A stretch of 59,209 bases of DNA. Origin: Sphingobacteriales bacterium (lineage in GTDB: Bacteria > Bacteroidota > Bacteroidia > Chitinophagales > Chitinophagaceae). Shown here in pieces: positions 24,639 through 33,232 of the stretch (position 1 is the first letter of the stretch; every line of letters starts with the position of its first letter). The position numbers and the translations under genes were made by a program. The notes beneath the pieces are model-generated. The model did no database searches. It saw nothing but the letters and a program-made list of their open reading frames with translations, and was not told the origin of the DNA. Where the stretch lies: NCBI GenBank assembly GCA_016185185.1, contig JACPOD010000016.1:1-59209 (forward strand), read 5' to 3'.

Positions 24639-26021
24639 ATGAAAAATGTTATTAAAAGAAGCTGGGCCGAACCCTACAAAATGAAAATGGTGGAGTTACT
24701 TAAAATGACAACCCCATCACAACGGAAGAAAGCATTACTGGAAGCAGGGTATAATACCTTCCTGCTAAAATCACAGGACGTTTACATTGATTTACTTACT
24801 GACAGTGGTACCGCTGCCATGAGCGACCGGCAGTGGGCAGGCATGATGATGGGTGATGAAGCTTATGCAGGCAGCCGTAATTTTTATCACCTTGAAGAAG
24901 TGGTAAAAAATATTTACGGGTATAAATATTTAATCCCCACCCACCAGGGCCGTGGTGCAGAAAATATTTTATCTAAGATACTTATTAAGAAAGGGGATAT
25001 CATTCCCGGCAATATGTATTTCACCACCACCCGTTTGCACCAGGAGCTGGCCGGTGGAAAATTTGAAGACATTATTATTGATGAAGCACATGACCCCGAA
25101 AATGAATTTTTATTCAAGGGCAATGTGGATTTGAATAAACTTGAAAGGCTTGTAAAAAAATACGGCGCTAAAAAAATCCCTTATGTAAGTATTGCCACCA
25201 GTGTAAACATGGCAGGCGGCCAGCCCATCAGTATGAAAAATTTAAAAGAGCTGAGGGCGTTTACAAAAAAAATGGGCATCCGTATTATACATGATATGAC
25301 AAGGGTTGCCGAAAATGCTTATTTCATTCAGCAGAGGGAAAAAGGGTTTGCAAATAAACCTGTAAAAGAAATTGTAAAAGAAATTTGTTCGTATACAGAT
25401 GGCGCCACCATGAGTGCTAAAAAAGATGCGCTGGTAAACATTGGTGGTTTTCTTGCCATCAATGATTGGGATGTGTTTGAAGAAGCAAGAAATATGGTAG
25501 TGGTGTATGAAGGCCTGCATACTTACGGCGGGCTGGCCGGAAGAGATATGGAAGCAATGGCGATAGGCATTGGTGAAAGTGTATGTGATGACCATATAAG
25601 GGCAAGGGTGGGCCAGGTGATTTACCTGGGCGAAAAAATGCGGGGGTATGAAATACCTATTGTAAAACCAATTGGTGGCCATGGGATATTTGTGGATGCT
25701 AAAAAATTTCTTCCGCACATTCCACAAAACCAGTTTCCTGCACAAACCTTAGCTGCTGAAATATATCTTGACTCAGGTGTAAGAACAATGGAAAGGGGAG
25801 TTGTTTCAGCAGGAAGAAAAGCCAATGGAGAAAATTATTATCCTAAACTGGAACTGGTACGCTTTACCATCCCACGCCGTGTATATACACAGGCGCATAT
25901 GGATGTAATAGCCGAATCAGCAGCAAGTGTATATGAACGCCGTAATAAAATAAATGGAATGAAAATGGTGTATGAACCAAAATATTTAAGGTTCTTCCAG
26001 GCAAAGTTTGAGAGGGTATAA
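24639..26021 (+). CDS. tpl: Tyrosine phenol-lyase
   Basis: A 460-residue paralogue of the upstream tryptophanase that should split L-tyrosine to phenol, pyruvate and ammonia. The discriminating residues are those of TPL: Thr in NMYFTTTR (Citrobacter Thr124), Arg in TMERGVVSAGR (Arg381, which binds the phenolic oxygen) and Phe in LRFFQAKF (Phe448). The PLP lysine is in MSAKKDAL. Tandem arrangement with a 56-bp gap suggests a two-gene aromatic amino acid degradation operon. The 3' end almost meets the convergent Rrf2 gene, and no terminator is seen. Confidence 0.9.
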   Translation: MKNVIKRSWAEPYKMKMVELLKMTTPSQRKKALLEAGYNTFLLKSQDVYIDLLTDSGTAAMSDRQWAGMMMGDEAYAGSRNFYHLEEVVKNIYGYKYLIPTHQGRGAENILSKILIKKGDIIPGNMYFTTTRLHQELAGGKFEDIIIDEAHDPENEFLFKGNVDLNKLERLVKKYGAKKIPYVSIATSVNMAGGQPISMKNLKELRAFTKKMGIRIIHDMTRVAENAYFIQQREKGFANKPVKEIVKEICSYTDGATMSAKKDALVNIGGFLAINDWDVFEEARNMVVVYEGLHTYGGLAGRDMEAMAIGIGESVCDDHIRARVGQVIYLGEKMRGYEIPIVKPIGGHGIFVDAKKFLPHIPQNQFPAQTLAAEIYLDSGVRTMERGVVSAGRKANGENYYPKLELVRFTIPRRVYTQAHMDVIAESAASVYERRNKINGMKMVYEPKYLRFFQAKFERV

Positions 26022-26025
26022 GCGG

Positions 26026-26457
26026 TTATCCAAACAGGTAAACTAAACCATCAGTAACGGGTGCACAGAGGTCGTTTATTTTTTTGTCCCTGCATAATTT
26101 TTCAAAGAGGTCCCTCACCGCTTTGTAATCATCATGTATAGGGCAGGGATGTGCAGATGAGCATTTACTTAAACCTAATCCGCATTGCTTAAATACCTCT
26201 TTGCCATCTATTGCTTCAACAATAGTAATAACAGATTGTTTTTTTTGTTTTGCTGTAATAAAAAAACCACCAGTAGGACCTTTGGCGCTATTGATAACTT
26301 CTGCCTTCACCAGGGTTTGCAGCAATTTACCTACTGTATGTTCACTGGCATCAATAAACCCTGCAATTTCTTTGATGCCGGTCTTTTCCCCCGATTCAAA
26401 TTTTGAAGCAAGGTAAATTACTGCTTTAATGGCTGTTTTGCAGGTAAGGCTCAGCAT
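26026..26457 (-). CDS. Rrf2-family regulator with Cys triad (NsrR/IscR-like)
   Basis: A 143-residue winged-helix regulator with the Rrf2 Gly-rich wing GPTGGFFI (about residues 60-67) and three cysteines spaced CX6CX5C (CGLGLSKCSSAHPC, about 92-105). In NsrR and IscR such a triad binds an iron-sulfur cluster that responds to NO or cluster status. It is the last gene of a leftward operon that starts with RIC, so it probably controls that operon and itself. NO sensing is inferred from the family and the context. Confidence 0.82.
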   Translation of the reverse strand: MLSLTCKTAIKAVIYLASKFESGEKTGIKEIAGFIDASEHTVGKLLQTLVKAEVINSAKGPTGGFFITAKQKKQSVITIVEAIDGKEVFKQCGLGLSKCSSAHPCPIHDDYKAVRDLFEKLCRDKKINDLCAPVTDGLVYLFG

Positions 26458-26459
26458 AA

Positions 26460-26783
26460 TTATTGGTTTAAATATTTTTGCCCTTCTTCTGATATACGTT
26501 CATAATTCCAGGGCGGGTCAAAAGTTAATTTTATCAATACTTCTTCTTCGTGAAAAATATTTTCTAATGTCTGTTTCACTGCACCGGTTATTGATTCCCC
26601 CATCGGGCAGAATTGTGTGGTGAGTGTCATCGTTACATAAATCTTTCTGCCGGCTTCATCAAAATCAACCTGGTAAATTAATCCCAGGTCTGTAACATTC
26701 AAACCAATTTCCGGGTCCAGCACATCCTCTAATGCTGCCAATGCAATGGTGCATTTAATTTTATTATTGGTTAACACATTCAT
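26460..26783 (-). CDS. DUF59/MIP18-family iron-sulfur assembly factor
   Basis: A 107-residue protein of the SufT/PaaD/MIP18 group. The family motifs are LEDVLDPEIGLNVTDLGLIY (residues 18-37) and LTTQFCPMGESI with the conserved Cys (about 54-65), ending in LTFDPPWNYERIS. Relatives help mature iron-sulfur proteins. It overlaps the membrane protein gene upstream by 4 bp and is 2 bp from Rrf2, so it is translationally coupled in the NO operon. Its likely job is cluster repair or insertion under NO stress. Confidence 0.8.
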   Translation of the reverse strand: MNVLTNNKIKCTIALAALEDVLDPEIGLNVTDLGLIYQVDFDEAGRKIYVTMTLTTQFCPMGESITGAVKQTLENIFHEEEVLIKLTFDPPWNYERISEEGQKYLNQ

Positions 26784-28066
26784 TTTATCACCGGTTTATG
26801 CAATACCACTTTTATTACATTATAGTTATACAGTACTGCTGCCAGTATTAATAAAAGGGCGGCTAAATTCAGCATAAAGAAATTGGCAATATAAGCCCCT
26901 GCAATGAAAAGTATAAAACCAGCAAGGTAAGTAAGCGCCATTACTGAAAATACTTTATTGCTGAACAAATCTTTTGGATTGGGCGTTTTACCCATCCCGG
27001 CTTTTTTATGATACACTTTATTCCACACAATAAAAGGCAGGGTTTTAAACGTCATACCAAATATAATAGCAGTTATCCATCCAAAGAAGATAACAAAGCC
27101 ATATATAAGCACCATCTTTACATTTATTTTTTCGGTTAGCAGCCATCCGCTGATACTTACTAAAAAAATAAGCGGTAATAACATCATCGCAACTGATAAA
27201 AGGGAAACCTTCATTTGTTCATCTACTTTTTTGCGGATGCGGTGCCTGTATGCGCTGTGGCAATAATATCCAAAAACTGCCAATGCAAGAAGCAGTGCTG
27301 TAATGGGAATAATAAAAGAAGTACCGGGGAAATACAGGAAGGTGATTAAAAAAAATAACAACCCGCCATTAATCAATACATATATAAGCCATAGCAGTTT
27401 GCTGTTAGTATATTTCGATATTAAAAACATGGGTATTAAACGGGAGCCCACACCCATAACAAGTAACAGGAACCAGCCAATAACACCTAAGTGTGCATGC
27501 AATGGCAAATACCTTAGCGACTCTTTTGGCAAAAAAGGGATAGTAAAATTATATACCAGCGCTAATCCAAAAAAAGCAGTAAGAAACAACCAGAGTGAGG
27601 CAGTAAGTATAAAAAGGGCCTGTATGTTTTTTGCATTGCTTTTCCACATACTTGCAATGAGGTTAATAACATAACATAGCACAGATAATAATACCAGCCT
27701 GCCGCCCCATTTGGCCGGCCAGCCCATGTTAAATACATAAAACCCATAAACCAGCAATGGGATACCTGCAGCAGCTAAAACAAAAGAAGCATAGGCAAGC
27801 CGGTTACTGTATAAACGCCCTTCAATTAAAACCGGTACCAACTGGTGACTGGCACCTAATATTATCATGGTACCCCATCCAAGGGCTATAATATGTGTAA
27901 TGGCTAATATATGCGGATGAAAGTAATGCCGGGTAAAAGCAGGCAGTGAGCCGCATAAAATTATAGTACCGGCAAGAAAAGATATTGCAGCATACAGGTA
28001 AAATGGCAGCACTGCTTTATGCGTAGTGGTTTTAACCCCTGTATCATTGTTAATGCCGGTAAACAT
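26780..28066 (-). CDS. NnrS-like / haem-copper subunit I-like membrane protein
   Basis: A 428-residue protein with about 12 hydrophobic helices. Conserved histidines occur as HPHILAITHIIALGWG (about residues 51-66), GASHQLVPV, and LPLHAHLGVIGWFLLLVMG (about 185-205), the pattern of NnrS proteins and of degenerate haem-copper subunit I folds. NnrS relieves NO stress in other bacteria by an unclear haem-based mechanism. The neighbours (RIC, DUF2249 proteins, Rrf2) fit that role. Whether it binds haem or copper here is inference. Confidence 0.65.
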   Translation of the reverse strand: MFTGINNDTGVKTTTHKAVLPFYLYAAISFLAGTIILCGSLPAFTRHYFHPHILAITHIIALGWGTMIILGASHQLVPVLIEGRLYSNRLAYASFVLAAAGIPLLVYGFYVFNMGWPAKWGGRLVLLSVLCYVINLIASMWKSNAKNIQALFILTASLWLFLTAFFGLALVYNFTIPFLPKESLRYLPLHAHLGVIGWFLLLVMGVGSRLIPMFLISKYTNSKLLWLIYVLINGGLLFFLITFLYFPGTSFIIPITALLLALAVFGYYCHSAYRHRIRKKVDEQMKVSLLSVAMMLLPLIFLVSISGWLLTEKINVKMVLIYGFVIFFGWITAIIFGMTFKTLPFIVWNKVYHKKAGMGKTPNPKDLFSNKVFSVMALTYLAGFILFIAGAYIANFFMLNLAALLLILAAVLYNYNVIKVVLHKPVIK

Positions 28067-28067
28067 T

Positions 28068-28880
28068 TCAGGATTTGAAAATTAATAATTGCACTTCCCC
28101 TTCACTGATTTCTTTTATGCGGTAATCAAATTTTCTTTCTGCAAGTTCGGGTAATAAAAACACAGGGATACGTTTATGATAAACAAACAATGCCCCGTCA
28201 GCAGGTAAATTATCCAGCGCTTCCAGTATCGTAAGCATAGGCTGGGGCATTCCCATTTGCCTTACATCTGTTGTTTGCAATTTCCCTTCAAATCGCTGTA
28301 CTGTTTCATCCCATCCGGCTGCACTGGTTTCTTTGCTGGATGTTTCAGCCGGCGCTGCATCAAACGCTTTGTAAAAATAAGTTTGTACAAGGTTGTCATT
28401 AATTATTTCTGCATACGATTCAAACCCCTGTTTTTTCAGCAGGAACATTAACGGGGTGGGTTCAAAACTGTTAATGATCTGCAGCACCTGGCCTGCCTGC
28501 AAACTTTTAATTTTTTCAAGGATCAAATTCAACGGGTCTTTACCACCTTCTATTACCGGGCGTACATCCAGTGTTATAATTTGCCCCGTGCTGATATTTA
28601 TAAGATAGTCCGGCTTTTCGTTTACCATTTCTTTTTCTGCAGGAACTTTTTCTTTGTCAACTGCAAATCCCAATGGTTTCAGTTTATTAAAAAAATCTGT
28701 TATGCTGCATCCACCAATTTTTGAAGCCATAGCAATACTGGCACGGCCTGCCATTAATTTTCTTAGGACCGGGTTTCTCAGCTTTTCAAATTTCGGGCTG
28801 ATGCTTACAATGGCATCCAGCGCACCGGGATGCTGTTTTAATATTGTCCCGATTTTAGTATTGGCATTTATCGTAATCAT
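28068..28880 (-). CDS. DUF1858-DUF2249 two-domain protein
   Basis: A 270-residue soluble protein. Residues 1-65 resemble DUF1858/ScdA-N (TKIGTILKQHPGALDAIVSI, GGCSITDFFNKL). Two DUF2249-type SirA-like domains follow (about 95-165, starting ITLDVRPVIEGGKDPLNLIL, and 205-270, starting VRQMGMPQPMLTILEALD). Such proteins accompany NO-response genes, but their biochemistry is unknown. The stop is 1 bp from the membrane protein start, and the start overlaps the lipoprotein stop, so they form one operon. Confidence 0.72.
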   Translation of the reverse strand: MITINANTKIGTILKQHPGALDAIVSISPKFEKLRNPVLRKLMAGRASIAMASKIGGCSITDFFNKLKPLGFAVDKEKVPAEKEMVNEKPDYLINISTGQIITLDVRPVIEGGKDPLNLILEKIKSLQAGQVLQIINSFEPTPLMFLLKKQGFESYAEIINDNLVQTYFYKAFDAAPAETSSKETSAAGWDETVQRFEGKLQTTDVRQMGMPQPMLTILEALDNLPADGALFVYHKRIPVFLLPELAERKFDYRIKEISEGEVQLLIFKS

Positions 28881-29353
28881 TATCCAAAGTATTTTGTATA
28901 AAGTTGAAGATGTTTATTTATCTCTTCAATTTGTGAAGGGGCTTCTTTTAATGTGGATGTCTCTTTCAATCCCTTTACCTGTTCTATCAGTGGTTTCAGC
29001 CATTTGTGTAATGCATCATGGTCGGGTCCTGATATTTTACATTCTTTAATCATTTTATCCAGTCCGTTTTGTAATTCATTGGCTGCAATGTTAAATCCTT
29101 TCATCGAGGTATCAGCAGAAGCGTTGAATTTTGAAATCACGGCCTGCAATGTTTTTACATTGTTATTTGTACTGCTGTCAGCTTTCCATTTCATACCCTT
29201 ATTCAATTCAAGGGTTCCCATCTTTTCTATGTGCTGGTGCCTGGCCCCGCCGGTTGCCTGTGTTTCCTTTTCTTCGGAATGGTTTATGTTATTACAGCTC
29301 CAGGAAAAAATGGACAGCGTAACAATTGCAATTATTTTTTTTATTACTGTCAT
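28880..29353 (-). CDS. Lipoprotein of the NO operon, function unknown
   Basis: A 157-residue protein with a lipoprotein signal (IVTLSIFSWSC, lipobox Cys at about residue 20 of the chosen start). The mature part is helical and charged, with KISGPDHDALHKWLKPLIEQ resembling a helical bundle. It is probably anchored in the periplasm. The ATG at 29353 (MTVIKKIIAI) gives a compact signal peptide; an upstream ATG adds six residues. It has no recognised family. Its stop overlaps the start of the next gene (ATGA-type), so coupling with the DUF2249 protein is likely. Confidence 0.7.
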   Translation of the reverse strand: MTVIKKIIAIVTLSIFSWSCNNINHSEEKETQATGGARHQHIEKMGTLELNKGMKWKADSSTNNNVKTLQAVISKFNASADTSMKGFNIAANELQNGLDKMIKECKISGPDHDALHKWLKPLIEQVKGLKETSTLKEAPSQIEEINKHLQLYTKYFG

Positions 29354-29456
29354 TTTATTTTTAGTAATCATAAAAACCAGCGGTCTGAAGAAAATGCCAT
29401 CACCTTAATGTATAATTAATTGCTTACCGGGATGGCATTTCGTTTCAGCATAGTTT

Positions 29457-30416
29457 TCATGGTATCAATTGTTTTTCTATTTCCACTGCTTTTGGAAACA
29501 GGATATTGTTTTCAAGATGCACATGTAAATGCAAATCTTCTTCAAACTCATCCAGCATACGGTACAATAAACTGTAACTGGCACAGGCATCCTGGGGCAA
29601 TGTATAGTTATTGGTGAGCCCCCTTATTTCTGCAAGGTTTTTTCCCACCATTTCATGTTCCATTTCCATCATATTAATTGGGTTTTGCACCGTACCAAAA
29701 TGTGCAGTATGCAGGGGCTGTGTATTATTTTTTGCTGCCACTAACTCTTTGATATATGGAAACAATACCCTTTCTTCTTTTACCATATGGGCCATCATCT
29801 CTGTATATACTTCTTCTGCTAATTGGCAGATGTGCAGTAACGCTGCATGCCTGTTGCCATGTACCCTCATTACTTTTTCTGCATAAACTTTTATATCGGG
29901 TAAATTTTTCCTTACATAACTGTGGTGGGTGTTCACAATATAGTCAGCCAGGAAATCAAGGCCCCAATCATTATAGGGCAATGGACGGGCAGCGGGTATT
30001 TTATCAGCCTGCTGCAACTCCTGTTCAATCTTTGTAACATCCAGTCCTTTTTCCTTACAGGCTTCTTTAACTGTTTTCTTTCCGCCACAGCAAAAATCCA
30101 ATCCGTATTTTTTAAATATCTGTGCTTTGCACAAATCTTTGGCGGCAATTTGTCCCAAGGTTTCATCATTCTCCCCCGAAATGCGTTTACTTATTTTTAC
30201 CTTCCACCATTCAGGTCCCTGCTCTAAATATTCCCACTCAAATATATTTCCTCTTTCGCCCAGCAATTGATAATATAATGGTTTAGGGTCGTGGTCGTTG
30301 TGAATGGTTAAACTTTCCCCTTCGGCCAGTTCATCAAAACGGATAAAAATGGTGGGGTGTTTTTGCCGGGGCTCCAGCAGTGTTACATTGAGTATGTTTT
30401 CTGTTACTGTTTGCAT
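29457..30416 (-). CDS. ric: DUF2249-ScdA/RIC fusion: di-iron iron-sulfur cluster repair protein
   Basis: RIC (YtfE/ScdA) proteins repair iron-sulfur clusters damaged by NO or peroxide. This 319-residue form has an extra N-terminal DUF2249 domain (residues 1-75, ending GPEWWKVKISK), then the ScdA N-domain with GLDFCCGGKKT (Cys109-Cys110) and a hemerythrin-like bundle whose ligands are visible in NTHHSYVRK, HGNRHAALLHI, MVKEERVLFPY, MEMEHEMVG and HVHLENNILFP. It is the first gene of the leftward NO operon, downstream of a 12-bp palindrome. The fusion to DUF2249 is less common than the plain form. Confidence 0.88.
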   Translation of the reverse strand: MQTVTENILNVTLLEPRQKHPTIFIRFDELAEGESLTIHNDHDPKPLYYQLLGERGNIFEWEYLEQGPEWWKVKISKRISGENDETLGQIAAKDLCKAQIFKKYGLDFCCGGKKTVKEACKEKGLDVTKIEQELQQADKIPAARPLPYNDWGLDFLADYIVNTHHSYVRKNLPDIKVYAEKVMRVHGNRHAALLHICQLAEEVYTEMMAHMVKEERVLFPYIKELVAAKNNTQPLHTAHFGTVQNPINMMEMEHEMVGKNLAEIRGLTNNYTLPQDACASYSLLYRMLDEFEEDLHLHVHLENNILFPKAVEIEKQLIP

Positions 30417-30454
30417 GTTTAAATTTTTTATGCCGCAAAGATAGGCTAAAAATT

Positions 30455-30484
30455 ATAATAAAAGTATTTAATTACTTTTATTAT
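30455..30484. promoter_or_regulatory. Perfect 12-bp palindrome upstream of ric
   Basis: ATAATAAAAGTA and TACTTTTATTAT with a 6-bp spacer lie 40-70 nt before the ric start. The size and symmetry suit an Rrf2 dimer site. Its centre has the same 7-8-7 geometry as the two TTAAGGA operators in this island but different bases. Confidence 0.5.
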
Positions 30485-30594
30485 TTAAAAAATTACCTTA
30501 CCCTGACATTTAAGTACAAAGACTATTGCAATAGGACCAGGGGCAGGTTTATTGTGATAAAAAAAACCAAGGTTGATTTTTTGGTGTACGGTAA

Positions 30595-32427
30595 TCACTT
30601 TGCAATTACCGCAGCTTCTTCTGTTTCTGAGAGGACAAACCGGTAATTCAGGGTATCAAGTTCAAGCCCGGCATTATCCAATGCTTTACTAAACCGGCCC
30701 TTTTTTGTTTCAGTTAAACAGGGTAATGATTGATAATATGTAATGCCTTCCCTGAGGTTGTTATAAAAAGATGCATAATATTTCTTCTTTTTTAAAACCT
30801 GCCCGGTTTGGTTATCCTCTTCCAGTTGCTCTTTCAGGTAATCAATATATAAATACAGCTCTGCAATAAACATATGGGGCCTGCCGGTATTGGTAACAAT
30901 ATTTTTCCGCCCATAAATATGATCAATCATTGTTGCCAGCGGAACCACTTTAGAAAAATTAGTAATATTGGGCCCTGGACAAATCGTTACCGCATCCAGG
31001 TTTTTAATGAATGTTTTTTTATAAGTAATGGCAGCGGCATTACTAAGGCCCACACATAAACATTCTTTATCCAGTACACCATTCAGTTGTTTAGTATATT
31101 CAGGTTCCGGCAGGTTAAGCGATTGCAATTGTGCAATTTTTAATTTTTGATATTTGTGTGATGCTGTACAGATTGGCCCTGTTGTAAACTCTGTATTAAA
31201 AGCCAGGTGCTTTTCGGTACAGGGGCTGCCCGGTTTACCATTACTGATACGCATTAATTTTTCTTTAGCGGCACTCGTTCCTTTCAGGTAATGGAACCTT
31301 ACCCCCAAAGGTGAATGGCGGCTTAAAACCATATCTCCTTCTTTTGCCATGCACAGCAGATTTAAAGTATTTTCATCAACAGTAGTGGCTTCGGGTACCA
31401 GTAAAAAAGGCGTGCCCCATCCTGTACTTTCTATATTATAATACCGGTGTAAAAAATCATCTTCTTCATAAGTGCCAATACCTCCCTGTGCCGAAAAAAC
31501 CAGCTGGGGCGGGTAAATAAACCTCCGGTTATGTTTTTTAAGCAGTGCAGCATTATAAATTTCAAAAAGGGTATCAATAAGCTCCTGTTTTTTTAATTTG
31601 AATTCTTCCAGTATCGGACCCATCAAAAAACCTTCTGTTGCAAAAGCATGGCCCCCGCAATTTAATCCCGATTCAATCCTGAATTCACTTACCCAAATCC
31701 CTTTTTTGGCCAGGTACTTCCCCTGGATCAATGCAGAACGGTAATCGCTTACTTTTATAATTATTTTTTTTGAAAAACCCCCGTCTTCATTCACGTTAAA
31801 TGCTTCGCATTTTTCCAGGTAATTATACAACCTGGGATTCATGCCGGCTGAAAACACAACAGAGGAATTGGTAAGGCTACTTTTTGCATATCCCCTCAAT
31901 GCGGCTATCGCATCCGAACAGTCTTCCATCAATCCGCCTGTTTTATTATAAGTGTCCCGGTCTATTTTGGTCATAATGTTTACATCAATACTGCCGGGCC
32001 GTATTTGTGACCGCAAATGAGTTCCTATTTTTTCTTTTTCCTGCACATTGCCTGATTTCATCATTTGCAGGTACAATTGTTTAAGGGTACTGTCATGCGG
32101 TAACATTTCAAAATATTTTACAATTTCGGAGCCTGTATCAAATGCAGCCTTCTTTAGTTTTTCAACCTGTGCCTGCACAATTGTATTTACCAGGTTCAGG
32201 TAATCCGTAATTCTTTTGGCCCGGTAATCGGGTTCATGTACAGGGATAGGCTGATAATCCCGGTTTATTGTGGGATAATAGTACTGCCTCATCATTTCCA
32301 CTAACCTGTCTTCAACAATAGAGATAACGGATGAGATACCAAACCTTGCAACTTTAATGGGACTGTCAATAGTATAAGCCAGGCCCATTACAGGGATATG
32401 AAATTTGTGATGTGGGGAATACTTCAT
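30595..32427 (-). CDS. Large protein with nitronate-monooxygenase-like barrel features
   Basis: A 610-residue soluble protein I cannot place firmly. It starts HIPVMGLAYTIDSPIKVARF, as flavin-barrel enzymes of the nitronate monooxygenase/2-nitropropane dioxygenase family do (catalytic region near the N-terminus). It has SGLNCGGHAFATEG (residues 253-266, compare the family's GxECGGH) and SAQGGIGTYEEDDFL...GWGTPFLLVPEAT (312-347, compare the GGI...GTRFL phosphate-binding site). A 95-residue helical insert and a C-terminal extension with clustered Cys are unusual. It has its own palindromic operator, so it is probably regulated with the dismutase/norC promoter. A flavin oxidoreductase role is inference. 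Confidence 0.55.
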   Translation of the reverse strand: MKYSPHHKFHIPVMGLAYTIDSPIKVARFGISSVISIVEDRLVEMMRQYYYPTINRDYQPIPVHEPDYRAKRITDYLNLVNTIVQAQVEKLKKAAFDTGSEIVKYFEMLPHDSTLKQLYLQMMKSGNVQEKEKIGTHLRSQIRPGSIDVNIMTKIDRDTYNKTGGLMEDCSDAIAALRGYAKSSLTNSSVVFSAGMNPRLYNYLEKCEAFNVNEDGGFSKKIIIKVSDYRSALIQGKYLAKKGIWVSEFRIESGLNCGGHAFATEGFLMGPILEEFKLKKQELIDTLFEIYNAALLKKHNRRFIYPPQLVFSAQGGIGTYEEDDFLHRYYNIESTGWGTPFLLVPEATTVDENTLNLLCMAKEGDMVLSRHSPLGVRFHYLKGTSAAKEKLMRISNGKPGSPCTEKHLAFNTEFTTGPICTASHKYQKLKIAQLQSLNLPEPEYTKQLNGVLDKECLCVGLSNAAAITYKKTFIKNLDAVTICPGPNITNFSKVVPLATMIDHIYGRKNIVTNTGRPHMFIAELYLYIDYLKEQLEEDNQTGQVLKKKKYYASFYNNLREGITYYQSLPCLTETKKGRFSKALDNAGLELDTLNYRFVLSETEEAAVIAK

Positions 32428-32536
32428 GAAATGTTATAATGATGAAGGACGTTTATAATGGTTTATTAAATGACAGATGCAAACCATACTACTGTTTGTG
32501 GCACAGGCAGTATAAGTTTTCCGGCTTCAAAGATAT

Positions 32537-32568
32537 AATAATTAAGGATAAATTAATCCTTAATTATT
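32537..32568. promoter_or_regulatory. Perfect 13-bp palindrome, TTAAGGA-type operator
   Basis: AATAATTAAGGAT and ATCCTTAATTATT with spacer AAATTA, 110 nt upstream of the 610-residue gene. The core TTAAGGA-N8-TCCTTAA recurs at 37819-37840 with 19 of 22 bases identical. Confidence 0.7.
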
Positions 32569-32588
32569 GTTAAACCCATAATCATTTA

Positions 32589-33014
32589 TTATTCGTCACG
32601 GTTCCAGGTAATTTTTTTTCCAAATCCAAGTGTTCTGTCTGTCATCTTTATACGGCTTATTTGCAAAGTCCATGTTTCACCCGGCATGGCCAATGCCAGG
32701 GGATGTTTTTTATGGTAATACGCAGAAGCAGGTTTAGATAAAGGATGATCTTCATTTAAAGCAATTGCTTCAAACTGCACCCCTTTCACAAGTAATGCGT
32801 GTAGTTTATCGGGCAAAATAGTACCGCTGATAAATGATTTTTTTTTCATCAATGCAGAATGATGTGACTGAGGCGACGACTTAAAATAGAGCAACCCTTC
32901 TTCACTGTTAAAAACATAAAAGCAGTTGAAACAATAAGGTTTGCCCTGCTCATCAACACAACATACAGTGGCACAGGTTTGTTTTTGGATAAACTGAGTT
33001 ATAATTTTGTTCAT
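32589..33014 (-). CDS. Pyridoxamine 5'-phosphate oxidase-like (split-barrel flavin) protein
   Basis: A 141-residue protein with the PNPOx-like split-barrel pattern: TCATVCCVDEQGKPYCFNCFYVF (read as two strands), LLYFKSSPQSHHSALMKKKSF, GVQFEAIAL and a C-terminal WTLQISRIKMTDRTLGFGKKITW. Relatives bind FMN, F420 or haem. It is cysteine-rich at the N-terminus. It overlaps the ferredoxin gene by 4 bp and is the last of five overlapping genes. The redox partner is probably that ferredoxin (inference). Confidence 0.7.
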   Translation of the reverse strand: MNKIITQFIQKQTCATVCCVDEQGKPYCFNCFYVFNSEEGLLYFKSSPQSHHSALMKKKSFISGTILPDKLHALLVKGVQFEAIALNEDHPLSKPASAYYHKKHPLALAMPGETWTLQISRIKMTDRTLGFGKKITWNRDE

Positions 33015-33232
33015 ACAATTTTTATAATTTTTACAGGACAGGCCCCTGCCACTTCCTGTGTTTTTATTTTATACAGATTACTTACTTGTAGCACAAACAC
33101 ATCCTTCTTTGCAGTTGAGTGAAGCAGGGTAGCTTTACCATCTTTTCCTGACATACGCCAGAGTTCCGGCTGATGTTCATAACAAATACCACAGCCAATA
33201 CATTTATTCCGGTAGTGGATAAGTTTAGTCAT
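33011..33232 (-). CDS. Short 4Fe-4S ferredoxin
   Basis: A 73-residue protein with a single cluster-binding site: CIGCGIC at residues 11-17 and a distant Cys-Pro in GACPVKIIKIV near 65. This is the monocluster ferredoxin type with a long insert between the third and fourth ligands. It overlaps both neighbours (U32 peptidase gene by 8 bp, PNPOx-like gene by 4 bp), so the three proteins are made together. Confidence 0.85.
   Translation of the reverse strand: MTKLIHYRNKCIGCGICYEHQPELWRMSGKDGKATLLHSTAKKDVFVLQVSNLYKIKTQEVAGACPVKIIKIV

Noticed and set aside
23209-26021. Two copies of the same tryptophanase
   Set aside because: Residues that set substrate differ at three positions in the way known for tryptophanase versus tyrosine phenol-lyase.
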